This document shows positions 1-10,772 of a stretch of 64,000 nucleotides of DNA, one piece after another. The notes beneath the pieces were generated by a model. That model ran no database searches and was not told the DNA's origin. It was given only the letters and a program-made list of their open reading frames with translations. Every line of letters begins with the position of its first letter. Within the stretch, counting starts at the first letter, position 1. The stretch is from Eopsaltria australis (taxonomy: Eukaryota > Chordata > Aves > Passeriformes > Petroicidae). The translations under genes and the position numbers were made by a program. The stretch spans positions 789,872 to 853,871 of the forward strand of contig JAVTVJ010000344.1 in assembly GCA_034509425.1 (NCBI GenBank). Reading direction: 5' to 3'.

Positions 1-1608
1 TGGTAAATTTAAGGTTTTTCTTGCACCTCAAAATAAGTAAATGATTGCTGCATGATGGTTGGGACAGGAGAAAAGTGAAAAATTAGCAAGTGCAGTCCAG
101 AGTTCTTGAATGTCAGCTCCTGTGTCTGCATAATTATATAAACATGTCTTGGAATGGGGTTAGGAGAAGTAAAAGTGTAGGAGTTCAGTAGTTATATATA
201 TAAACAGTTATAAATAAATTCATTCATGTGCCAGTAGATGCTATACAGGTATTGTTGACAGTTTGTCTTGAAAAGTCTTCACACCTAAATAAACAGATAA
301 AACATTTCTGCATTATTTTGAGGGTTTTTTGAATAATGGGTGAAATATTGTAAGCTGCAGTCTAGGTATGATTTCAGTAGCTGCCAGCAGTACTGTAACA
401 ATTTTACATGCTCTTACAGGACCACTGGCATTCACCTGGTCAAACTTGAGTTCATCCTGTTTGGACATATGTTTATTTGTCTCCTTTTTGGTCCCATGAA
501 TTGGATGGTACTCTAGCTTTTTCCTGACAAGTGCATTGAGCAGAGAGATAGTGGAGAGTTGTCAAGGTGGAGAGAATTGTTCTGTCTTCTATTCATATGC
601 TGAGACCCAGGGAACCAGGAGAGAGAGGCAGAATATCGGTTAACCTGGAGCTATGACTAAGCTAAAGGTTCTGAGGTGCTTTTGAAGTTTCATTTTCTAA
701 AAAAAAAAAACTGTGTTGAGCATTTTGGATAAATTAAATGGATAGCTGAACTTGGTAAATATTAACAAAACCATGAAAGTTTTAACTAGAAAATATCTTA
801 ATATTTTAAACTATGAGGAAGACATTCTAATGTGAAACCTCAGTTTCTAAAATTGCTTACAGATTATTTTAGCAGATTGGTTACAGGCTTGTATGTCCAT
901 TAATTAAGGTTTTGGTCTTGCAAGGTCCTTTTAAAACAGGTGGAGATATTCGTTAATATTGTGTTTTATGTTGAGAATTCCACGCTATCTAGAATACCTG
1001 GATTTTCAGCTCAAAGCTGGTTCCTTAACAGAGTGTTAAGTCATGAATAATTTCCCCTCTTTCCCTTAAAAACCTTGGTTAGAATAAAATGCAAATTAAA
1101 CTTTACTAAATATGAAATTGAGCATATCTTTCACATTTTTTAATATTCAGGATAGAAATGTACTTGCTGCTTCCAAAGTGGGGGAAGAGAGGGATGTGAG
1201 TTTAAATCAATCTTGCCACTGAAACTTTTTTCTCCAGAGCAGTGGTAAGGCTTTCTCTAGAAAGGAAAATGTGTCTGAGTCTTTTGCTGCTGGTACTTGT
1301 TGCTAGAGATGCTGTGGCAGGCAGTAGCTGCCCAAAACAGCCTATAGTTGTTGAACTTATTTGTCAGGCTCCACAATAAGTACCCAGCTAGCTTTTCTGG
1401 GACACGAGCAGAGTTGTCCTCAGACAGCATGATGCAATGCAGCGTATATAGTGTGGTGGGTTAAAGGGGAGAGGCTAGATTAAGAAGAAACAAATAAATG
1501 TCAAAATCCACTATAGATTCTCAAAAATTAACCAAACTTCTGCCTTATCCTTCCCAAACTATGTGCTATACGTTGTTCTTCTGGGGATGATGATACCACT
1601 GGGAACAG
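1..1608 (+). other. TLE1: TLE1 intron (3' part) upstream of the GP-domain exon
   Basis: AT-rich intronic sequence. I looked for the preceding exon, which should end the Q domain with an AELNAIIG-like motif, and did not find it, so it lies before the window. Only short A and T runs are visible (A11 near 700). No repeat family was recognised. Confidence 0.7.
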
Positions 1609-1813
1609 CAGCAGCAGTTGCAGGCTCAGCATCTCTCCCATGGCCATGGACCTCCAGTGCCTCTAACGCCACATCCGTCAGGACTTCAGCCTCCAGGAAT
1701 CCCTCCACTTGGAAGCAGTGCTGGCCTTCTTGCCCTCTCTAGTGCTTTGGGTGGGCAGTCTCACTTGGCAATAAAAGATGACAAGAAGCACCACGATGCA
1801 GACCACCACAGAG
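1609..1813 (+). CDS. TLE1: TLE1 coding exon: GP domain
   Basis: This exon encodes the glycine/proline-rich GP domain that links the tetramerising Q domain to CcN. In Groucho proteins the GP region contributes to histone deacetylase recruitment. The frame starts [20 protein letters not shown] and ends [13 protein letters not shown] plus one base (phase 1). [20 protein letters not shown] is typical of TLE1. The acceptor is a run of four CAG triplets (1606-1617). The first CAG is taken as the acceptor because it leaves three glutamines before LQAQ, as in known TLE1, but one to three CAGs could be lost in frame. The donor GTGAGA starts at 1814. If translation continues into the intron it adds GERHGRPD and stops at 1837-1839. 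Confidence 0.95.
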
Positions 1814-2557
1814 GTGAGAGGCATGGCAGGCCTGATTAGGACATTGTCAAATTTGCGCGTTGCTGCAAATTATGTGCATCTCTAAAGAATTCAAGTTATA
1901 TAGAATGAGGAAAAACTGTTGGCAAACTTAAAAGTGTCTGCATATAAACCACTGAAGCAAAATTCAGCTTGGAATTTTTCAATATTTTAAAGGGGATCAC
2001 TAGGTGTCACTTGCTCTATACTTTGCAGGGCCTTTTGACATCCTGGTAAATGCTTAGTTGTAATAGTAGTGGCCTGCACCATATTGTGGAAAATTGTTAA
2101 ACTGCATAATGGTGATTTTTTTTCAAAGAAAGTAATATTGTTAAATGGGTGGGTGGGAAGGTAGGGGGAACAAGAAGTTAAATTTTTAAGTGAATGTGTT
2201 TGAACAAAAGATTTAGGTAATTGCATCTGTTACTTTAGTTTCATAAGCTTAAATTCTAGTACTCAGTTAACTATTCGGCAAAATTGCACTTGACTAATTT
2301 TTGAAAAGAAAATAATTTATTCTGTCATGAAATAAAACTAGGCTTTGTGTATGGTTAAACTGTAAATCATGTTTACAAAATACTGTAATTTTCAGGAAAT
2401 CACTGTATTAGGAATGTGCAATGACTTATATAAATAAAAGCCATTTTAAAACTGTTTGTGGCTTGTGTTCTAATTTTTTCCCCCCTTTTTTATTTCTGTT
2501 CTTGCCTCTGTGTCTGAACGGGCATGTCTGTCCATTTCTTGGTTACTGCGGGAGCAG
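1814..2557 (+). other. TLE1: TLE1 intron with two AATAAA signals
   Basis: A short intron (744 bp) between the GP exon and the microexon. It contains AATAAA at 2331-2336 and at 2433-2438. The second is followed at a normal distance by a GT-rich stretch (about 2453-2470, tgtttgtggcttgtgtt) and then a T-rich tract. An in-frame stop at 1837-1839 closes the exon frame soon after the donor. The intron ends in a long pyrimidine tract (about 2471-2512). No repeat element was recognised. Confidence 0.7.
2433..2470 (+). promoter_or_regulatory. TLE1: Candidate intronic polyadenylation site
   Basis: A canonical AATAAA hexamer (2433-2438) is followed after about 14-20 nt by a GT-rich element, the layout expected of a functional poly(A) site. 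It lies on the sense strand inside a TLE1 intron, about 600 nt after an in-frame stop. Use would give a transcript ending in the GP domain. Whether it is used cannot be seen from the genome alone. Confidence 0.4.
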
Positions 2558-2574
2558 ACAGAGAGCCAGGCACA
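2558..2574 (+). CDS. TLE1: TLE1 coding microexon (17 nt), start of CcN region
   Basis: A 17-nt exon encoding the DREPGT residues that begin the TLE1 CcN region. The G left over from the previous exon plus AC completes the D codon; then AGA GAG CCA GGC ACA, followed by the strong donor GTAAGT at 2575. The acceptor is GGAGCAG (ends 2557). The next exon begins in frame with AGT AAT TCT (SNS). The exon is not a multiple of three, so omitting it breaks the frame at once (GAG TAA). DREPGT is absent from TLE4, which has DRDSIK-like sequence here, so this exon helps identify the paralogue. Confidence 0.93.
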
Positions 2575-5500
2575 GTAAGTACCAACATTCCTGCTAATGT
2601 TTCCATTTCCAATAATGTAATAATCAAATGCTTGTCTGTTTTGTCTTCCTTTTAGTTATTTTCATGGTACAAGCCATATGTGTTTTCTGTTAAGATATGT
2701 CTTGATTTATGCAGAGTGCTCAGATCATTTGTTTAATGGACTTTATGAAGGAGTTTTGTTTCTGGGCACAATGCTTTTAGGGAAACTTGAACTTTAGTTT
2801 GCTTATTGGCAGCAGAAAAGGGGGCATGAAGCTGCAAATCAAAAAGAAAGAACATTGCAAATACAGCATTTTTAGTCCTGAGTTAAGATTTTTAGTCTCT
2901 AGGATTTTCAGGAATTAGGGCTGGAGAACAGGTGAGAAATTTAAGTATGAGAATTTTAAATGTGTTATGATGGTGTTTGGTCCTAGAAGGTTTTTTTAAC
3001 TGCATCTGTTTAAGCCATACTAATGTCATTACTGCTTAATTTGTGCTTCAGGTATAACTTCTACAGCGATACTTTTTTCCCTGTAGACATAAGCTGTAAT
3101 AGAATTGGCCTTGTTTGAAAAGCCCTCTAAAGAACTACTTGCTGCTTTTCGTGGTGTTTTGTTTTGAGTGATATTGCGGTGTTAATCTGTTAGAGATGGT
3201 CATGTGCAATTTAATCTCAATTCAAGTAACAAAGCTAATTTTGTTTGTTTATGTCAGAGGTGAATTTGGGCACTATTTTGTTCCTTTTCTCAAACAGAAA
3301 AGACAGGAACTAGGAAAAGTTATTTGACAGATAGATTTACAGTACTAAACTTCTGACTTTTATTGCTGCTTATTTCATATATATACAAGGCTTGCTTGAC
3401 AGTTATTTGCTGGAAACTATGTGCATGTCTTTTGAAGCAGTCAGTTTCAGATTACTAAGCAAGAAGCATTCATTTCAGCTTGCTTAATGTTATTAATGAC
3501 AGTGTAACTGCAGAAATAATTTTAAGCTGGGTTTTTTGAAGTCTCTAACTTATTAAGGACTTTTTGCTCTGTGTGGAACATGCTTCTTTGAGTGCTGTTA
3601 GTTGACTGCAGGAATCCCAATAACTTTTCTTAAGGGCTAAGGAAGGAGGTTTGCAGTGTTTGTCCGTGTGCACACATACATGCACATGTGCTAGTGATGG
3701 CTCTGTGTTTTGATTTGGTTGTTGCTTCCTGTTCTTGCCCTGGTTCCAGCTTCCCCTGCCCTGTCCATCATCTAATTTGGTCAAGGGTTTGAATTTAAAA
3801 TCAGATGCGTAGCATTGTGAAATTTGGACTCTGAATTCATCTTGTAGCTGGGAATAGTTCTTGCCTATGGAAAGAGAGCCATCAAAAATTAAACCAGGCT
3901 GTTGTGTTGTAGGAGAGTTGCAGGATCACTTGCTTGGTTTACTATAGATGTAAACTTTACTTAGACTGTGTAAAATTGTTGCTGCAGTTGCTTTTGTATC
4001 CATATGTCTAACTAATGATTGCTTGCTTATTACCTGAAGCAGACTGCTTTTTTACTAGGTTTATCAGTAATTAACTTTTAAATAATCTGAGGCTTCATAT
4101 CATAAAGGAGTTTTGCCATGTGGATGTATTGAGTTCTGGATATTACACTGTGGTCATTCTAGTTTCATTTTGGTCTCAGTGTAGGATAATACTGCATTGC
4201 TAACTTTAATGGCTGAATACATGTGAACTTGAACTCAAAATTGTTTAAATACAGTGTTGCATCAAAATCATGACTTAATAATAAATTATACCTTCAATGA
4301 AAGAATCATCATTCCAGAGATAGTTAAGTTCAACTCTGTGGCTAAAATGGTCAGCTGGGAATTACGTGCTCTTCAAACTTCTCTAATTCTCTTGTATTTT
4401 TAATGGAATTTTTTTTAAACATAAAATATATTTTTAAGGATAATATGAAATGGGTCTCAAGTACACAAGGCATAGTAGCAGGTCTTTTTGGTTATTATGT
4501 GTGCTTGAAATTGCTTTATAACATCTGGGTCATCAAGGTAAAATCAATTTGATTTTCAGAATAACATTTTAAAAGTAACGGTGCTGCCAAAATTCCTGAC
4601 AGGCATGCTTCCATCATCCAAGACACCAAACCCCATGCTGTTTGTAAGTTACCTAAATTCATCATGATGTTTGGTACTACTGTGCAGTTCTGAAGTATGA
4701 TTTCCATCAAATGTGTGTAGCATGACCTTCAAGCACTATCAGTAGAAGCTAACAGCTTGAAATGTGTAAGTTTGAAAAATAAAAATTTAGTGCTTTTCTG
4801 TGGGTTTTTCTATTGAGTTTTTGTGTCATAACTTTGACTTAAAGCATATTGTGACAGATTGGAGCATATTAATTTTTAAATTAGGTTTTGGTTTATTTTT
4901 TTAAAGTCTCCTCAGAGAAATAAACAGTCATGAGCTTTTATGTATTGTATGTCTAGAAATACACTGAAAGTAGTGAAATTCCTGTATTTATAAATTAATA
5001 TAAAGACACAGTTTCATTATTTTTTGTTTTGACCAGTTCAACTTCTTTTGTTGTATCTAAATAGCAAGGGCTACATTTTTTTTATCTATTAGCTCAAGTT
5101 CCAGAACGTAAAATGAAGAAAAGTTGTTTGGTAAATGCACGTTTGTGTAATGTGTAACATATAAGTTAGTAATAATAGTATACTTATTACATGAATTCTA
5201 AAACTGTTTTGTCAAATTTGAATTGTGTCTACATGAGTAGCAGCTGGTGCGTTTTGGCTGATGTATCTCTAATTGTGCCAAACTGGGTTGTGTTATTGTG
5301 CAAATGCAAGCATCCCTTCTAATGTGGCAATTCTGGTTGCAGGTAGTGAAGCCAGGCAAAGGAAGCAAGTTTTGAAACTGAAACTGAAAGCTTTGTGAAA
5401 TGTCAATATAATACAACTTCGATGTCCACATCTTTTTCTCTAGGAAACATACTTGCAATATTTTTCAAACTCTTCATACATGTTCATTACTTGTCTTCCT

Positions 5501-8500
5501 ACTATTCTAGTGTCTTGTTTGGACAGCACAGAAATGCAAATGTTTTGATGCACTCTGTTGTAACAGTAGTAATTTTCAGGCAGTGAAATCTTACTTCATT
5601 GTGTGCTTAGGATTTACATTAGTTGGTGTTTCTCTTTTGTCCTCGTGAAAAATACTGAGCTTATTTTCTAAGGCCTAGGAAGTATTCATAAATTTTCTCA
5701 GACATTTTTTTGCCTTCATTGTTAAATGTATATGTTGCTATTGTTTTGTAAAGCAAATGCTCTTTTCCTACAGTAGAAAAATATACTGTGCCCTGAGCTC
5801 TCCATCCTATTCTTCATCTCCCAGTGTTGGAGAAGGGGGACATGAACAACTGAGTGCTACTTTTTGGATGATAATATGTGCAAGCTGTTTTTGTTTTGTG
5901 TTTTAATTCTTTTAAAGGCAGAGGAAAATCATCAAAGTTGTTGTATGGAAGTTTAGGGTTCTGATCAGTGTAGCACAAGTATGTTTCTTGGACTTTGTGA
6001 AGAAAGAATGGCTCCAGACTGCAAATTAGCTTCTGCAGAGGTTGCTCATATGTAAGAGCTGTGGGTTGCTATGTTGCAGTTTAGTTTGTAGCTGATAGAA
6101 GGCAGCATAAGATTGATGACAAAGGACAAGAGAATTGAGGTGATCTGGTAAAAATTTTTATGGATACCTTGATTTTGACAAACATTAGCTAGAAAATACC
6201 GAAATCAATTTGTTCCTAGTTAATGTCTACTGGTTGTAAAATCAATAACTTAAAATGGTGGTGGAAAAGGTGAAGTCAAGTAGCTTCCCATCAGGAGTAA
6301 TTTGACATAAAACCTACTGACTTTATAAGTTAGCTTTTGGGTTCTTGACATGTGGGTTTGTAACAGGCATATTGAACAAATTAAAGTTAATGATTCTGTA
6401 GTAGAATAGCTTTGAGTGCAGTCTTTTTTTGCCTATCTGGGGGATATTAAAGTCCATCTTCCAGCATCTACTGTATTCCTGTCAGTGAATCCTGATAAAG
6501 AGCAACTGATGTTTTGGGTGCAGTTGTTGGACTTGATCCTGTTTTGCCTACTGTGCAAGGAATTCCACCTGTTTCTGTCTGTTTGTGCGTATCTGTAGAT
6601 AGCACTCGTGTGTGGTGCAGCCACAGGGCAGCGGTCCTGTGCATGGTTAAACAAAATTAACTCAGAGGCTCTACTGAGCAATGCAGGCAAGCCCAAGCTG
6701 TTACCCAGCTGTGGTAACTGGCTGTGATGGCTGGTGGCTGTCCTTGGCATGGATGTACAGCGAATGTGTCAGGGAATGACAATGTGCAAGCCTGTGTGTG
6801 TGCACATCTTTGGGAGAAAGGGGAGTGAGAGCACTAAGGAGCCCAGCACTAGTGAAGATCTTAACTGGGACCAGGTGCAGTTGAACCATGTGCACAGACA
6901 TAATGTAAATACTGTTACTTAATTGCTGTAATGATCAGTATAAAGTCAGTTGTCAGTTCTCTATGTACTATTCTGTATGAATTGTCTGTGCTGTACAAGT
7001 GGAGTAATGGGATAAATGAGATACTGTGTGCTCTCGGCCTGTACCTCTGGCACACATACTTGAGGTTTGGCAGTGGTTCCTGTGGGGGAACAGTATGGCA
7101 GTCAAAGAGGTGCATTTGAATAATGTGCATTATATTCCTGGTAGGGAACCTGCCCTCTTTCTTTGCATCACGACTAGGTTTTTGTTTCACGTTTGCCTTG
7201 TAGTGGTTTCAGTATTTAACTTTTTCTGGCAGCAGAGTTGCTTTAGGACCACAAGTTGCCTGTTGTACAGCATTTGTGCAGTCTGGTAGTTCTGACAGGA
7301 AGCAGTGCTACATTAACCTTTTTATTTTCTTTTGGGACTTATTTGAAGAAAAGGGCTTCATGTGTATAAAGTAAATGATGGAGAGAAAAGGAAAACACAT
7401 AAAACTGATTTTGACTACTTGCTCTGATATCAGTTTCATGATTTGCAAATGTTGCATTGGTAATCCTTAGTAAACCAAACTCTTAAATATGAAAAGAATA
7501 TTCTCAATCATGTATCCTGATCTGTTGGAATTAAGGCAAAATAAAAATTGGTGCCATGCAGTTTCTCTTTAGGATATAAACTATGCATGTATATATCTTT
7601 TTTCCCTTTTTGTATAAGCTGGTTATCACTGAAGATCTGTCCCAAGTGAAAATTTCTGTAGAGTTATTAAAAAAATTATAGCCAAAATAAAAATTCTTGT
7701 CCTACTTTTGAGAATAAGTCAGTTGTTAGTAGACCTAGTTAGAAGAACTAAACAGGTTACTCTTCTAAAGAAAAGATAAGAAGACTCTAATATTGTCACT
7801 CTGTTGCTGTTGTCTCTGGCTGGCCCTGTTTTATTGTGGAGATACAGCAAATATAAACTCTGCCAGAGCTGAAATGAGGAAAGGTGGTTTTTAGTATGCT
7901 GTCCTTACTGTTCCCTGAACCTTAACATTACAAGGCCGAGAGATCTCAATAGCCCAAGGCTTACATGATCATCTCTTTATCAGTTCTTGTATTTTCATTT
8001 ATTTAATTTATTCTTCAGTGTTCTGGATTTACCATTTGCACTACTTGAAAAGATTCATATTTTCACACTGTTGAAGGAAATCTTATGTATTTGGTAGCTT
8101 GAATTATAGTAGTAGCTTACAGTAGCAAGCTGTTTTTTCTTTACCTGATTTTAGTCACAGTTACAATTTTCTTGAACTTCTATGGGAAACAAAACAGGAG
8201 CTTTTTAATTTTGGAATTTACTGATAGATTTTGCCATTAAAAGAGCACAGTCTTATCTGTAGTTTCTGATGTAGCTGTTGGGAAATGAGCTACTCTACAA
8301 CAGCTTCTAGCATGGATGCTCTGATCACTGAGAACAGTGGTTTAAATTAATGTGGTTAAGTTATAGAAAGATGGTGTAAAAATGACCATAGGGGATATGT
8401 TTTGCAGAATAGGCTTGTGATATAATTACATGTTTGTGTGAGAAACCATCAGTCTTTCAGAGAAAAAACAAATCTAATAATCTTTGTTTGGCATTTAGAG

Positions 8501-8930
8501 CACAGTGGGAGCTGGGATTTCCTACGTATGTTTCACAGTTCTGAAATTCTGCAAGACAAACAGTATAAAATATTGTCAGTGTTGTCTAGGTAGACTAAAT
8601 TAAAAAAAGAAAAGAAATCAGCTATTGTAGTTACGCCTGTAGGTTGCCAAAATTTGCAAGCTGTAACTCCAAACAGCAGGTTTGCTAAATTTTTTCCAGA
8701 TGTTGCCTCTCTGCCTCCTTTCTGCTATTCACACTTTCTTTTTAGACAGTTAAAGCAAGGAGCTGACTTTATTCTTTTTACTGAGTTTGATTTAATTGTT
8801 TTATTCTAAACTCTTCAGTAATAAAATAGGTATTTTTAATTTTTTTTTATCAAAGACAGTATCTCTTTAACTAAAAGACTTTTTTCCTTAAGAGGAAAAC
8901 ATTTCTGGTCAAGTTTGAATTAACACCTTA

Positions 8931-8972
8931 CTTCTTAAGGTGTTTCTGCTGCTTCTTAAGATGTTTCTACTG
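8931..8972. repeat. Two-copy 21-bp imperfect tandem duplication
   Basis: cttcttaaggtgtttctgct is repeated immediately as cttcttaagatgtttctact, period 21, with two substitutions. No function is implied. Confidence 0.8.
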
Positions 8973-9543
8973 CTACAAACATGCTTGTTTCAATATTAAA
9001 ATGTTGAAAATTAGTTTTAATGGTTTTCGGACTAGTGAATCCCTGAATTTGTGTGCATCTGGAAGGAGATAAAGGGTTAAATTCCGAATGTATTTGTCAA
9101 GGCAATTAGTTCAATGATCCAACAAGCCCACCTTTTAGCTACAAAACATTTTGGTAAAGACATTATTTTGAGCTTCTTTATACTGAATTTCAATAGACCC
9201 TCCTATATGCTTTATGTAAGCCCTTTGGCATTTGTTTAGCTTGAATAATCATGAATAAAAGAGCTTAGAGTTGGCTTTAAAGTGCAGCTTCTGAATTAGG
9301 AAAAAGAGGACACAGATTGCCTTATGTCCCCTGTTTCCTTGTCCTTCTCCTTGGGGCTAAACATTCGTGTCTGAGCAAAACTACCTTGATGTCTTCAGGT
9401 TTTAAAGGGGAGGCTATTCAGTGCACAGTTCACTGGCTGTTAGTATATGTTTATGATATATTACAAGTAAATATCTCTGTCTCTTGGATAGATTTAAATG
9501 TGTCCTTTGAGGGCTCACACTGAAGTACATGTTGGTATTAGAC

Positions 9544-9561
9544 TTCTCTCTCGAGAGAGAA
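9544..9561. repeat. 18-bp perfect palindrome
   Basis: ttctctctcgagagagaa reads the same on both strands, with no spacer. It combines a CT/GA simple repeat with a central CTCGAG. Probably a chance simple-repeat structure within an intron. Confidence 0.85.
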
Positions 9562-10655
9562 ACGTGTATGGATGTAAATGTGTGTTTACTTATATATTTA
9601 TGTGAGCCTATATTTATTTATCTAAGCATGTACTTGGCTTTTAGGATCTAGGCTTACCAGGTCTTTGTGAAAGGAGATTTTTTTTCTCAACCCATTCAGT
9701 ATTGTTCAAAGCATTAACACATCAGTGAACAAATTGCCCTCTTGCATATGCTAATCCTGCACTTAAAAGAACTCATTGTAACACATTTTAATGCTTTAGC
9801 TGGAACTGAGATGGAGATGGGAATCAGGAATCACAGGCATATCAAATTGTCATGTGACTGAAAAATGTCTAAAATGCTCTTTGGGTCAACAGTTTGTACT
9901 TAGCATAACTTAGCATGAATGAAAGCAGTCCATGTAGTTTGAGGAAAAGATTAGTCTTTGCTTTTGTCTTTTGTGTGCCTGTGTTGGCCTCAGTTTTTCA
10001 GATCAAGTCTGATTAAGCAACACTTTAGCCTTAATTTCACACTAGTAGGGAATGTTATGCTGGAAGTAAAATATTTGAACTTTGTTTGCGATACATTTGT
10101 TGAAGGAATCCAATTGGAGTTTACTCCAGCTAACAATTGATTACTGCATAAGTGTATTCAGCAAATACTTGTTATTTTAGCCATTAAAGGCAAGCTGCTA
10201 TTTATCTGTCCATACCTGCAGGTGTAGACATACCAAAGCCTCTTCTATTTACAATGTTCTAAAAGTGACTGATCAATCAGATTGTGTAGCAAATCTTTTA
10301 TTTTATGGAATCTGAATATTTAAAAAATACTAAAATCATTGTTACTTGCTCATGAATAAACAGCAAGCCTGTTTCTTCTCCCAGACAATAAATTCAGTTG
10401 AATTGATTAGTTAAATAGATGGTGACTGACAAGTGAACTAAACTTTTGATAAGTTGAACAATGCAAAGCCAAGCTTCTTAGAATACGTGAAGCTGTACAT
10501 GTTTGCCTGGAGGACTTTGTTTTGAATTAAATTGAATTAAAGACTAAGTAGGTATCACATTTTTTAAGCATCTATCACATCAATTTGAGTTTTTAAGAAT
10601 ATATGAAGAAATTCTAAAAGGAATTTTTAATTGACCTTGTTTTTTGTCTTCACAG

Positions 10656-10772
10656 AGTAATTCTCTGTTGGTCCCCGACAGTCTACGAAGCACAGATAAA
10701 CGCAGGAATGGCCCTGAATATGCCAATGACATCAAAAAGAGAAAGGTGGATGATAAGGATTCCAGCCACTAT
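10656..10772 (+). CDS. TLE1: TLE1 coding exon: CcN region with nuclear localisation signal
   Basis: 39 codons, phase 0 at both ends, starting SNSLLVPDSLRSTDKRRNG and ending KKRKVDDKDSSHY. It carries two basic clusters (DKRRNG and KKRKV, about 9 residues apart) that act as a bipartite-type nuclear localisation signal in the CcN region. The sequence matches TLE1 and not TLE4. Compared with mammalian TLE1 there are conservative changes (RST for RGT, EYAN for EFSN). Acceptor cttcacag, donor GTAAGC. Confidence 0.96.

Larger units (their letters stand above)
2575..10655 (+). other. TLE1: TLE1 intron, 8.1 kb
   Basis: The longest intron in the window. AT-rich, with no recognised transposon. Visible structure: an 18-bp perfect palindrome at 9544-9561 and a two-copy 21-bp tandem duplication at 8931-8972. 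The open frames seen here are short and lack family resemblance. The intron ends in a good pyrimidine tract (tgttttttgtcttcacag). Confidence 0.75.
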
